In this document: positions 41,990 through 54,700 of the stretch, in pieces
How positions within the stretch are numbered: position 1 is the stretch's first letter
Layout of the letters: the number at the start of each line of letters is the position of its first letter
NCBI GenBank assembly: GCA_026261815.1
Contig: JAMPIT010000059.1
Location: 13,936,001 to 14,000,000, forward strand
Origin: Monarcha castaneiventris obscurior
Lineage: Eukaryota; Chordata; Aves; Passeriformes; Monarchidae
Length of the DNA: 64,000 nucleotides
Direction: 5' to 3'
The notes under the pieces: generated by a model
What the model was told of the DNA's origin: nothing
Seen by the model: the letters and a program-made list of their open reading frames with translations, nothing else
Database searches by the model: none
Position numbers and translations under genes: made by a program

Positions 41990-42649
41990 TTCCCCTCCCG
42001 AAGCCGGCGGTTCCCTCCCCACGGACGGGGCACCCAGGGCTAACTCGGAGCCCACGCCCCCGCTGCGACCCGGCGCGCACGGCGCATCCCGGGGCCCGCC
42101 CTCACGCCGCTGATGCCGCCGAGAGCCGCCGGTCCCGCCGCCAAGCGCGGGCTCTGCTGACCGGGGCCGCCCTTCGGCCCGCTGCGGGCAGAAACCCCGG
42201 GGGGCGGCCGCGCAGCGCCGCCGCTGTCCCGCAGGGGGCGCGCGGCGGCCCGGGAGCGGCTCCCGCTTCCCGCTTCCCGCCGCCCTTTGGCTCCGTCCCT
42301 GACCCCGGGAGCAGCGCGGGCTCCGATCCCCGGCCCGGCCCGGCCCCGCCGCGCCGCCGGCCCGCGCGCGCCCGCCCCCCGCCCGCCGGCCAATGGCGGC
42401 GCTCGGGCCCGCGCCCCGCCGCGGCAGCCAATCGCGAGCCCCCCGGCCCCGCCCCCCTCCCGCCCTCCGCCACCTCCTCCGCGCCCGCCGCGCCGCGCTC
42501 GCTCCCGCCGCGGCAGCGCCGACTCCGCCGCTCTCGCCGCGGCACGGGCAGGCGGACGGGCGGCCCCGCCAACCCCGCGCCGCCGCACCCGCCCGAGGGG
42601 CTCGGCCGCCGCCCGCTGCTGCTCCTCCTCCGCCGGCGCAGCCCGAGCC
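41990..42649 (+). promoter_or_regulatory. KDSR CpG-island promoter and 5' UTR
   Basis: Very GC- and CpG-rich, TATA-less sequence upstream of the KDSR ATG; the island continues through exon 1 to about 43,200. Two CCAAT boxes lie 38 bases apart at 42390-42394 and 42428-42432, typical of NF-Y. The first is fused to an ATGGCGGC YY1-like core. A GC box on the minus strand (CCCCGCCC) lies at 42447-42454. AGGGGGCGC at 42233-42241 resembles the 3' half of a CTCF core. Because stops are rare, several long open frames cross this island, including one in frame with KDSR from an ATG at 42,287. Confidence 0.7.
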
Positions 42650-42757
42650 ATGCTGCTCCTGGCCGCCGCCTTCATCGTGGCCTTCGTCCTCCTCCTCTAC
42701 ATGGTGTCGCCGCTCATCAGCCCCAAGTCGCTGAAGCTGCCCGGCGCGCACGTCGTG
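42650..42757 (+). CDS. KDSR: KDSR coding exon 1 (N-terminal membrane segment)
   Basis: Encodes residues 1-36. The hydrophobic stretch [18 protein letters not shown] serves as signal anchor/ER membrane segment, followed by [17 protein letters not shown] leading into the first beta strand of the Rossmann fold. Donor GTG|GTGAGT. The exon sits inside the CpG island. Confidence 0.95.
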
Positions 42758-45700
42758 GTGAGTGCGGCGCCCCTCGGGGAGGGCGCGGGGCGCGGATCCC
42801 CCGGGGCCGTCCCGCTCCGCCGCGGGAGGAGGCAGCGGGAGGGCGCTGCCGCTCGGCCGCGGCGCTGGGGGAGGCAGCGGGGGGGCTCCCGGGCCGCCCG
42901 CCCTGCGCCGGGAAAGGGAAGGAAGGAAGGAAGGAAGGAAGGAAGGAAGCCGCTCCCTCCGAGGTGGGGGCGCAGGCTGCGGGCAGTGCCCCGCTGGCAG
43001 CCGGGGCTATGGCTGCAGGAATCCCGCTGCAGGAGCGGAGAGAGCGGGGGAGCCTCTCGGCAGGGAAGGGAGGTTTGGGGGCGCCCGGAGCGGGGCTGGG
43101 GGCCGGGCAGTGCCAGCCTTGGGGCTGCCCGCGGGTCCGAGAGGGATCGTGGAAAGCTGGCGGTGGCACCCCGAGCTACCAAAACACGGGAGCCACAAGT
43201 CCCGGGCGATAAGGAAATGACCTGTCCCCATGGCTCTGACAACCGCTGTGTGTGTGTCCCGGTTGGCTTAAGGCGATGGTCTGAGTCACCATCTTCCAGT
43301 CTTGGCGCTGACTTTTTGAAACATTCCTTTTGTACTCTCCAAGCCACCGGTTACCTTGGGTTTTCTTTTCTTTCAGCACCTCCCTGGGTAGTCTAGTGCT
43401 GTGTGTACACACGCACAGACCAAAGGCCAAATCTCTGATTTCCTTGGTCTAAAAAAACAAGTCAGATATGAGGAAATGGAAAAACCAATACAAAGGAAGT
43501 GGTCAGATGACACTTGGGCGCCCTTTCATGTTTAAGCACGTAGATATGGATGTCTTTGAGCAATATTTTGACAAGATGGTAGAAGGAAGTCTTTGGAAGA
43601 GCATACTGTTGAAAGAGTCCATGAGTAGTAAACCACTGGAAGTATGTGGCTTGGGAAGAGGGGGACCGAAGAAAGGGGAATACTACCCAGCTGCTTTCAG
43701 AGGGATCACAAAGTAGTGGATTTGGGCACATGACAGCAAACGAGTTAAGGGATTCAAAGATTCAGGGTCTTAAAATCATCTTTCTTAGTTTATCTCCAAA
43801 TCTCCAGGGTATGTGCTGTGCAGAGAAGCTGCAGTTTACTGTTTGTTTAAATTTACTGTAAGTGAGTAGTTTTGCTTTGTTTTTTTCATTATTATTTTTT
43901 GGAGTTCCTCTTTGGAGGATGGAGCTGTCCCCAGAATGATTTAGATGTTTCCAAGTTGCAACAGTGCTCCCAAGTTGCTTTATGCAGTAGGTGTTAACTT
44001 GTGTGCTGTAAGTGGCTTTACAGCATCGTGTTCTGTGTGAGGTGTGTTCAAGGTTGCATTAAGGTTCTTGGGTTATGGCTCTTTCCACACAGGAGTAATG
44101 ATTATTAAGGTAGAGGTGAGGGAGACCTACAGGCTTTCTGTGACTTCTATGAAGAAATAGAATCGCAAACATAAAAAATTAAATGGATTTTATTTCTTTT
44201 TTGTTTCTTTGCTTGGTTTTATTTATGTACATATGCAGTGATAACACGAAGTTTTGTTCATTCTGTATAGGGATTAAACTCTTTAAAAGCTACTGTGCTG
44301 GTTCTTCTAATCAGAAGGGTTCATTTAAACAAGTTCACATTGAAAATGATGAGACTATTCTTGTTGGAGGAGCCTCCCTGTAACCATTGCTGCTAATCAG
44401 TAGTTAAAGCTCAGTTTGCTACTAGTGGAAGTGTGAAAAACAGTATTCTGCAAGTCCTGTAAAATTAGGAGTTAAACTAGAAAAGTAACTATATGAATAT
44501 ATGGATGAAGAAAAAGGCTACTGTAAGATATATCCAACTTGATGATACAAATAAAAATCTGCAGGCAAACAGTTTTATTGATCCCACCACCTGTAGAACT
44601 GTTTGTTTTATTTTGACTTCAGTTATGCTCTTAAAGTGTTCATGGAAACTAATTGAATGTAGAATAGTTGGTTTGGAGGTCACTAGTTCTTCGATGTGCA
44701 GATGCTGTTAATTCTTGACACTTGTACCTGGGGATTTCAGATTCCCTAATGTCATGCATAAGGAAAAGTATTGGATGATGGTAATGTAAATCAGAAATAC
44801 TATTCAAGAAGACTTTCCATGTTGTCTGTGTAAAGTGAATTCTTTAATCATGTGCTGGGAGTGGACGTTCTCTGCTACTGAAATGACTGAGAGACTTCGT
44901 GAAAATGTTTAAGGACCATAACATTATGTAAGGGCTTCTTTGAAGTCTTCTCACAGAAAAATATCAAACTCTGCTTAAGTATCAGGCCTCAGTTAAACCC
45001 ACTGTTGAAATAATAAAAGAATAGTGACCTACAAATTGCGTATATGGCTGCTTGAGCTCTTTCAAGAGGGCAAGTGATTGTCATTGCACATTAAATATAA
45101 TTTTTCAAAATACAGTTGAATAAATTGCTTTACTGAAGCTGAAAAAATCAGTCTTCCCTAGAAACATTTCTTTCCAGGGGCCTGTTTAAAGTATAATGAA
45201 AATTTATCTGTTACATTTCTGAAGGAAGGTCATTGGGCAACTTCAGAGGCTGTTACGTACCAGTTGTTGAATTTTCAACTTTAGTCAGCATTCTTTTCAC
45301 TTTTAATCCTTCAGAAAAATTATTTCTCTTCACTCCTAACAGTTATGGTTAGTACATGTTGGAGTTATGGCTAAATAACTGACTCTGGCTGCCCTTTGGG
45401 ATAGGAATTTGAAGCAGAAAACTAGTGGGTTTCTTTTTCTTTGTCCTCTCCCAGGGTCATTTGCATGATGGAAGCCCTTGCTGTGTTAGGCGAGACATGG
45501 TTTCTGGAGAAATCATAGAATTATAAGAGCCTCTTTTTCTTAGAAAAGAATAGGAGTGCTATTCAGAGTGAGAGTCTAGAGAACTCCAAATTACTCATCG
45601 TCTAATCTTGTGGGTTCCCCACCCCCCTCCACGTCCTTATCTGCTATGTATTTTCTTTACCCCAGCTAGCAACATTAAATGGTAAGGGCTTCTCTGCTCA

Positions 45701-48700
45701 TAAATTGGCTCAGGCATTAGGTTTAGCTTATTTAAAACAAAATGCTTCTTAGATGCTTAATACTTTTTTACTTCTAGCATGACTAGGAAAGTGTTCTCAA
45801 ATAAAGGGTATAAAAGTTATTTTTGTGCTGTAGAGCTGCAGCTTCATGTGCTGAACTTCTTTGTGCTTTGAAATTCAGAAGGCAGTTTTATACATCTCTC
45901 ATTTTGCCATTGGCTTTAACTCTCTTCTTTGGTCTCAGGCTACAAACTAGCACATGCCATGGATTCTGCAAGAATAAGCTAGTATTTTGGTAGCTGGCTA
46001 TAACAGTAGACAGGAATATGAAAATAGGCTAAGGCAGTCACCACTGCTTTGTTTGCATTGAGCTCGCTCGGACCACATTTGACTGCCCTTTGTCAGGGAT
46101 GCTACACCTGCTCTATACATGTTCTCTCTTCAATTTCTCTTCAAAAGTTCTTGACTGTTTAAAAACTCCTTGCTGAAATACTAATGCTAATCCTCTCCCC
46201 TTGTTTCAGCCTTAATCTTTCTAAAACCAAGCTGAATTTCTGAGAAAAACACAAACCCCTGAGGTCTCAGTGTTATGATTGCAGTTTATCAGTGTGGATT
46301 AGCGATGGCTGGAAATGGAAAGATGTTGTCTGCTTGGGACTGTCTCCCATTCAGTTTGTGAAGGGCCTTTTTTCATGTGGACATTGTTCAGGACGATTGT
46401 GCTGAACCCTCCTGCACATGGGTCATCTCTAGGCCAGCAGTTTCACCAGTTCTGTGCAGAACCCAGCCTGCTAACTGTGGTTGGCTTTCAGGATGGCCCG
46501 TCTTGGTGTCTCAGCACCATCACCCCTGTGCTGGGAGCGATAAGATCTGTGGTTTGGACACATCCGAGGGGTTCGACAAGAGGTCATTTTGAGTCTAGGC
46601 AGGCGTGCTAACCACTTAGAGCAGATGAAAAGCATCTTCTGTTTCCACAGAACCTCCTATCAGAGCACTGTCTAAAAGCACGAAGCCAGCTTGCAGCCAG
46701 TTCTAAGTGAAAGTTAGGAAGTTCTATTGGAGACACCATATTAAGTCTTGATTTTGATCATTCCTGATGACAGTTCAGTTAATTTGGATTCGGACTGTCT
46801 CACCAATCGAAGTGAATTTCCAGTATCTCAAATTTGAAGCTCTAATAGATCAATTCTCTGTACCTCATCCCACCCTTTCCATTTATAAGGGGTAAATAAA
46901 CCCTATGATTCTTAAAAATTGAACTCTGTTATTGAGGATCATAGCTTAAGAAGTTGGGGCCAGACACTTTTTGGAATAGCTAGTTTGGTACCTGTTCTTT
47001 TTAAGCATAGAAGCAGATCAGTAACACTGGTCAAGGGCTGGTAGGACTGCATTCTGAACATCTGAATTAATACTAAGTTTTTATTGTTCCTTCTTGTCGA
47101 AAAATTAATCTGTGATTTGAGTTGCAGTGGCCAGATTTTTATTGTTGCTAACTCCTCTGAGGCTGAGTTACAGTAAAATTTAAAAATGGGATTGGTGGCA
47201 ATTCAAATGTCTGGAATAAATGAAAGGCAGTAGCAGGGTAGAACCATTGGTAGAACAAGGGTAAGTAATTGTAATAACGTTGTCTTTAGCAGAGTCAGTG
47301 TGTGCTCTTTTGTTAGTTCTGAGCATCTGTGTTAGGAACTTACCTACCTAACAGACCTCATAGATTTACTTAGATTAACTTCATTATAGCACAAAGCAAA
47401 CTTTTCCTTAGTGTTGGGGATTTTTATTTTTTTTGCTATTACATTAGCAGTCATGATGAATGTTCCTGAAAGATGTGTGTATTAGTAACAGCCTCCCACG
47501 TGCTTGTAGCAGCCTCCCACCTGAGTGCTAAAGTTCCCAGCTAATTGATATTGCACTTTATCATCGATCAATCTGACATGAGCTCTGTCCAGTGTTCTTG
47601 GGTGTGACTGTAAGTAAAAACTTCCTTTTTCTGTTCCTTGCATGACTTCAGACGTTGTCTTTCTGGAATGAACATTAGCGTTGTGTGACGAGCTGGAGGC
47701 TTGGTGCCAGCACCTTCACCTGCAGAGAATTCCTCAAGCACTAGTGTAGTTGACCCACTCATGACAGTCACCAGTCTGTGCTGGTAGTAATCAGCTGTCT
47801 CACCAAAAATTAGAATTGGAGCAGTCTTCCATGCCCGTTGATTAGTGCTGATGTACCTGCTGCTGACCTGTAGAAGCATCTCACACGTGCTCTGCATCTG
47901 AGGTCTGCCTGAATGTATCAAACTATTTTAATCTTTTCAGATATGTATTGAAATATTGCAATCTATTTTCAGAATTTCAGTGTATTTGTTACTTCTTTCC
48001 ATCATGAAGCATTAAATTAATTCTGTGGTTCTGCTGAAGTCCCAGATCAATAATTAACACTTGCACTCTTATGGACTTAATTTACTCTCAAAGCCATCAT
48101 CCTTGGTTCATAATACTACAGACAGGGTCACGTTTCTAGAGCAGGACACACATCTTGGAGTTATCCTCAAAGGTTAGTGTGGTGTGAAGCTAATCTTGCA
48201 GAGTCAGTTAGAAGTTAATCTGAAGCAGTTCTGTCTAATAACAGAGGAAGCCTAAAGAGCTGAAATTAGTCTTTGTGAGTGCTACACCCATTCTTGGCCC
48301 ATTTGCAGCTGAAGATGAACCAGTCAGAAACTGTGGATTGTGTTGTAAATCTTTGCTGGGATTATTTTATTTGCACTAAGCTGTTTTTGAAGGCTGGTGG
48401 TAAAATACTCAAATGAAAGAAGAGTTTAGTGACTCATGGGAATGTACTTCTGACTCTTCTGACTTTACTGCCTCCGGGAGTGGAAAGAATTTTGAGGATA
48501 ATGCATCTCTGAAAACAAAACTGAGACATTGCCTAATGAGGAGATAACACAAGGCTTTTGATAGGATGTGTAGTTAGAGATTTGGATCTTGCTCTTACAC
48601 GAATTAGCTCAATGCCTCCATTTTCTTTAAATGGAGGAGGTAACCTTTTTCTGGAGTCTTTGGAAGGGTTTTGATAATGAGCAAAAGATGATTTCCAGAG

Positions 48701-51700
48701 AAATCTGGATTTCATCTTTTTCCAATTCTTCTGAACTCATTTCATCAATGTATTTTTCTTTATAATAACTGCTTCTAGGTATTTTGTTCCAATATTTTCT
48801 CAAAATGACTTTTAATATGCTGTTTAAGGAAAATTCAATATAACTCGGGTATGTAAAGAAGATAGCAGTATGTGAGAACCGAAGGCATGTACAGATCCAA
48901 GTCTCCTAAAGTTGCCAGACGACCATTTTTATTTTAGTCAAAAAGAGAGGTCGGGATTGTCATCTACTCTTGTTCCACAAGCAGTTCATAAGCAGGTTTA
49001 CTGAGGGTGGTGAGGTGACCTTCACCTGTATCATTGGGCAGGGTGTGCTCCTGCAGCATATGATGCAGGACTGTACCTGTCAACCTGTATTTGTCTAATA
49101 TTAACAAAATACTGACTTCCTGTTTGCATATAAGACTATCCAGGTGTTACAACTTGGAGGAAGAAGAAAAGGTTATGGAAATTTAGCTGCTGAAATAGAG
49201 GGATGGCATGGGGGTAGTTCAAGGTTCTGACTGGGGGACTGAGCAATATGCTACAAAGGGCCAATTGTTGAATTAATGGGATTTTTTGTTTTAATGAGAA
49301 AGAAGGTGTTTTCTGTTTATGTTCACATGATGAATCTTCAGAAGACAATCTGCAATAGCTGATATTAGAAATAATTTGTACTGTGGCCAGGTATGAAGGG
49401 GCAGTATGTAATGGCAGCATTAGGGCATTAATAGTGATCTAAGACTTTTAACAACACGCATTTAGAAGTAGGCTACGGAACACGTGAGGGTGCCCACGTG
49501 GGAGTGGTCTAAGTGTGCCTGACAACAGAAATGACCAAAAATTAACCCTGAGGTAAAACTGGGTTTAGGGTAGAAACAAAGGCTCATTGATCTACTCAGA
49601 TCTTATGTTTCATTCATACTCCATAAGTAAGCTAACTTCAGTGTATTTCCTGTATTCGTATCTCATCTGGTGATATTTTAACCTCAGTATGTTTTTAGAA
49701 TTTTCATGTGATCTGACTCATACATACTGGGGGAAGGAATGATAATAGTGGACTAACACTGCCATTTTCAAATAACTTTTAGGTAACTGGAGGCTCCAGT
49801 GGAATTGGAAAATGTATTGCTATTGAATGCTATAAGCAAGGTGCTTTCATAACACTGATTGCAAGGGATGAGGTAAGTGTATGTGTGATTTTACTGGCTA
49901 AACTGTTCACAAAATCTGTATAGGTGGGGAATACTTTTGGCATGGGTGATTATTCATCCTTCTTCAGTGAATATTTTAAGGGGACCCCAAGCATTCCAAA
50001 TTAATGCATTTGAATAGCAGAGGTGGCTGCCTTTTTAAGAAGCGTAGCCCAACATGGAATTTTTGATTAGCTTGCCTTAAAACTTTGCCAGTGCTGTTGC
50101 TTTTGTTAATGGCATTTGTTATATCATTGTCTAGATCTGTGCCAAAGCACAAAATCAGGAAAACCCCTATATTGGTTAAAATTATAGAATTTCCCTATGG
50201 TATGTGACATCTGGGAGTTTAATCATCTCTAAAATTCACAAAATATACTGGTGTCTAGTCAGCGTTATATCTTATTTTTTACTAGTGAAAAACTCTTCAT
50301 CAAGACAGCTTTGGGGGAAAAACCATTGCTTTGTTGGATTGTTGTTGTTTTTTAACCAAGAGGTATTCAGAATTCAGTTGGAAGTACTCTGTTTTCATAA
50401 CAGGCTGTTGTTTCATTTGTTGTGGAAAACCTAAATATTCTGGAAACAAAAGCACTTAATTTTTGGGGGGCCCTCAGACCCAGCTGATTTGACAATTTAC
50501 TTACACTTGAGAACTTATTTTACATAACCTTGAATGTAGTTAGAATTAAGAGAATTTTTCTTGAAAGGATTATTACAATTTGAATTTACCAAATTTTTGG
50601 GTTTTGATGATTTTATGCCAGTGATTCTTCTGCAGGAGAGTTTATGTAATATCACATAAATATAAAATAGAGCCAAAATTAAGTAGAATAATCAATACCT
50701 ACAGTCTTAGGTGGTCTCTGTAGCATGAAACAAAAGCATTAAATCTATAGAAGTCATTACTGGCTGTAGAATACAAAGTGAAAAACAGAAGTGATTTCTT
50801 GATAAATGTAATATTTTCATATATTTGTAAGTCTTCAAAATGACAGTAAAATGCTGTAACTGGTTGAGGATAGCTTTGGGGGGCTTTAGGGGATTCTTTT
50901 AAGCCTTACTGAAGTACTGAGGACTAATACTGCTCTCAAAACTACTACACTTTCTGTCTTTGTGTCCATTTCAGAACAAGCTGTTGCAGACGAAGAAGGA
51001 AATAGAAAAATACTCTGTTAATGACAAGCAGGTAAGGTCACTGCCAAGAGGGGCTGTTGTGTGTTTTGTTTAAGACAGTCACTACCACACACTTCACTGG
51101 CCCTGTCTTTAAAACAAAGCTGTTTGACAAAAATGAGTGAGGACTCAGTATTTGGATTTGGGAATACCATGGTGTCTGTTTACATGAGATGTTCTGAGCT
51201 CTTGCTATATTTGATGTTGCCTAGCTAGTGCATTAGCCTGCTTTTCTTAGAAAAAGATGTCTTCATCTGTAGGTGTAGAATGCTTTTTTGGATAGCTGCA
51301 ATTTACTGTCACTTGATGAGAATTTTATTCTTTCAGATGAAGTGGAAGAACCAAATTTTTTTCCCCTCAAATATCTTGTTTTTTGCAATTCATAAATACA
51401 CCATCTGCCTTGGGAAAGAAGTTTAGTTGCTTGTTCCCAGGTTTATTTCACCATGTCATACTTTTGTTCCTTTTCCTGACTAAGTACTGGACCAGTTACA
51501 CAAATTTGTGAAGGTCTGAGACTTCTAAATGTAGAAGCTGCTTTGCTGAATAGATAATGCACTTGTGCATAAAGGCAATGGTTTCAGAGCTTGCAGAAGT
51601 ACTTGCTTAGAATAGCTAAGCTTGCTGTGTTCAAAGCACGTAACCTTGAGGTGAAATGTTAAAATACTTTTTTCTCAGTACTAATAATGAAGGGGAGAGG

Positions 51701-54700
51701 GGAAATAGTATTGAAACTATTAACATCTTTGACTTCTTGTGTTCCAGAACTTTGTTGATCATTAAAGTAACTTAGTTGCTAAGTTCCTTTCATGATCACA
51801 AATAGAAGCAATTTGTTTGTCGGTGAAAAGAGATTTGGATTGATAAATTAGATATTCTGTTGAAAAGAAGCAATGAAAAAAGCTGAATATTTTCAGACAA
51901 GAAGACAATAATATTTGCAGTATAGTAGTTGATACAAAATTTTTAATACTTCCATTTATAAGATAAGATTCTGTCTTTGCTTCCTTATACTTTTGTCAAA
52001 TGGCTCAAGCTGATTTTTTTTTTCCTGTGCATGCTGCCTTACTCAGATCAACTTTGTTTGAAAATCTAAGCCATTTGAGGTGAGGAGAAGCTGTATTTTG
52101 CCCATTAAAAAAAATCCTGATAACCATTTTCTTTTAGCTGCTCTAGCAGTTTCCCAAGCTTAGCATTACAGTTAATCCCTTGTCAAACACTGTGTCAGGA
52201 TGTTCTTGTTAAAATCTGTCCTAGCTTGATAGATGCAGACTTTTTAAAAGAGTATTACTTAGTGCATGTTCCTAGGAGTTTAAGTGAAAATCTCCAAGAG
52301 CACCTTCAAGGTTGAGCAAGCTCCAGTGTGGACTGACTGGGACTTCTTTTGCAGAAGCATTTTTAGGCTTGCAGCCAGGTTAAGCAGTAGGCAGGTGATG
52401 GGCAGGCTGGCTCTTCTGTAGCTGTTGTTGGGTTGTGGATGTGGTCTCAGGGAAGCCTGACTGATCTGAATGCAAAGAACAGAACAGGGAGACTGGGGCA
52501 GAGCTTGCACTGAACAGCAGATCACGAGCTGGAAAGTGACAGTAGATGGACAGAGAAACTCTACAAAAGGATTACTGAAAGGCTGTAGAGAAAGGTGATG
52601 TCTGATATGGGTACACAGACTTTTACCTTTGCTAGATCATGGAATCACAGTATGGTTTGGGCTGGAAGGCACCTTAAAGATTGTCTAGTTCCAATTCCCC
52701 TGCTGCAGGCACTTTCCATTAGACCAAGTTGCTCAGAGCCCCATCCAGCCTGGTCTTGAACACTTCCAGGGATGAGGCATCCACAGCTTCTCTCGGCAAC
52801 CTTTGTCAGTGCCTCACAGAAAGAATTTCTTCCTAATATCTGATCTAAACCTACTGTCTCTAAGTTTAAAGCCATTTTTCTTGTCCTGTAATTACATGCC
52901 CCTCTTCAGCTTTCTTTTACACCCCTTTTAGGTACTGAAAGGCAGCTGTAAGGTTTATCTGGAGCCTTTTCCATGCTGCACAACTCCAGCTCTCTCAGCC
53001 TGTCTTCATAAGAGGGGTGCTCCAGCCCTCTGGTCATCTCCATGGCCTCCTCTGGACTCACTCCAACAGGTCCATGTCCTGTGCTGGGGCCCCAGAGCTG
53101 GATGCAGTGTTCCAGGTGGGGTCTCACCAGAGCAGAGCAGAGGGGCAGAATCCCCTCCCTCTCCCTGCTGCCCACGCTGCTTTGGATGCAGCCCAGGGCA
53201 CATTTGGGTTTCTGGGCAGTGAGTGCCCATGGCTGGGTCATGCCCAGCCTCTCCAGCACCCCCAAGTCCTTCTCACCAGGGTGCTCTCAATCTGTTCATC
53301 CCCCAGCCTGTGTCACTACTGGGGTTGCCCTGACCCAGGTGCAGCACCTTGTACCTGGTCCTGTTGAGTTTCATGAGATTCCCAGGGGCTCACTTCTCAA
53401 GATTGTCCAGGTCCCTCTGGATGGCATCCTGTCCTTCAAGCTTGGTGTCATCTGCAAACTTCCTGCAGAACTCTTTGTGTCATTGAAGACATTGAATGTC
53501 AAGCTAACAGGCAAAGGTCCTCAACACAGATTACTTTTTTTCCTGGGCATGTGCTGTTACCCTTCAGCTCTTGGATACATACTTGAAACCAAGTTGCATT
53601 GACAGCCAGAGTGTGACCTTTATGTATGTTTAATGTTTCACGTTTGCATGGGATTTAGATGGTGCGGCCTTTATGGATGTAGGTGTGCACTGGAGAAAAA
53701 TCCTTACCCTTAGAGGTTTTTTCCAATATTTTTAAAATCCTTTTTCTATCTAGAATATTCCCAGTTACTTTACTGGGGGTTGAGTTGATCTTTTATTGGG
53801 AAAGCTTTATTAATGACCCAACACCATGCAATATTTAGAACAAAGGGTAATGAGCAGGGCTGGGCGTAAGACTACTTCCAGTAGCATATTCTGTGTCCTA
53901 GAGTGGCTTGACAGTCCATATTTTGGAGTGAAACTAATTAGTATATGGTAGCAGAAAGAATGTATGATAATAGAAGCAAAGAGGTGAATTGTAAAATGTG
54001 ATAGCAGTCAATAAAAGCTATGGTAGTTCCCGAGTGTGTTGTTCACAGTGTAACTAATCTATGCAATCTGTTGAATTAACAAATTGCTCCAATTTTTATA
54101 GAGAATTATGATTTGTTTAATCTCCTCACTGATCTTGGCAAAGACATCCAAATAATAATTCAATGCTGTTTGCATTCAGCTGCTGTTTTCTTAAACGTAC
54201 AAAAAAGATAAATATTTCCAAAATGTAATAAATGCCTCAAGGGGATTCCTGCCAATAACTTGTGCCACAAGTTTACTCTGATGTCCAACTACACACAATG
54301 CTGGGAGGCAGGAATAGCCAACCTGCTGTACAGGAATGGCAGGCAGATTCTGTTCATGCAGCTAAGAAGTGTCACAGTCTGACCAGGGGCAGGACTGACA
54401 AATCACTGGCTGCCAGAGCAGTTAGTTACACTGTGGTAAGCCTTTTTTGTGTGTGTGCCCACGTGCTCCAGAAGTGTTTATGAGCTTGCTTGTTACAAAC
54501 TACTGATGACTTTGTTTTATTTCACCTCTGACTTTAAATTAGTTGACCAAAGTAACAGAAAGAATAGAAGTTGGAGCAAGAATACAGGAATCCTTCCTTT
54601 TATTGCAATAGGAGATGTATTTTCTTTTCAAGATGAGGAATTGCCCCAGAGCTCTGTTGGTGGCTTAGCAGAGAGAGTGGCTTATTTGTTAGCACCTGGC

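Noticed and set aside
41959..43212. 417-codon plus-strand open frame across the KDSR CpG island
   Set aside because: It is out of frame with KDSR exon 1, is arginine/proline/alanine-rich low-complexity sequence, and exists because CpG-island DNA has few stops. Equally long frames occur on the opposite strand.
43468..43731. Overlapping 82- and 89-codon frames in KDSR intron 1
   Set aside because: Antiparallel pair without conserved motifs; not joined in frame to KDSR exons.
45513..45530. CR1 tail-like string 'aatcatagaattata'
   Set aside because: Only the tail-like word is present. Neighbouring sequence does not follow CR1 landmarks.
48997..49015. CR1-like word 'tttactgagggtggtgagg'
   Set aside because: Under 20 matching bases, with no CR1 sequence on either side.
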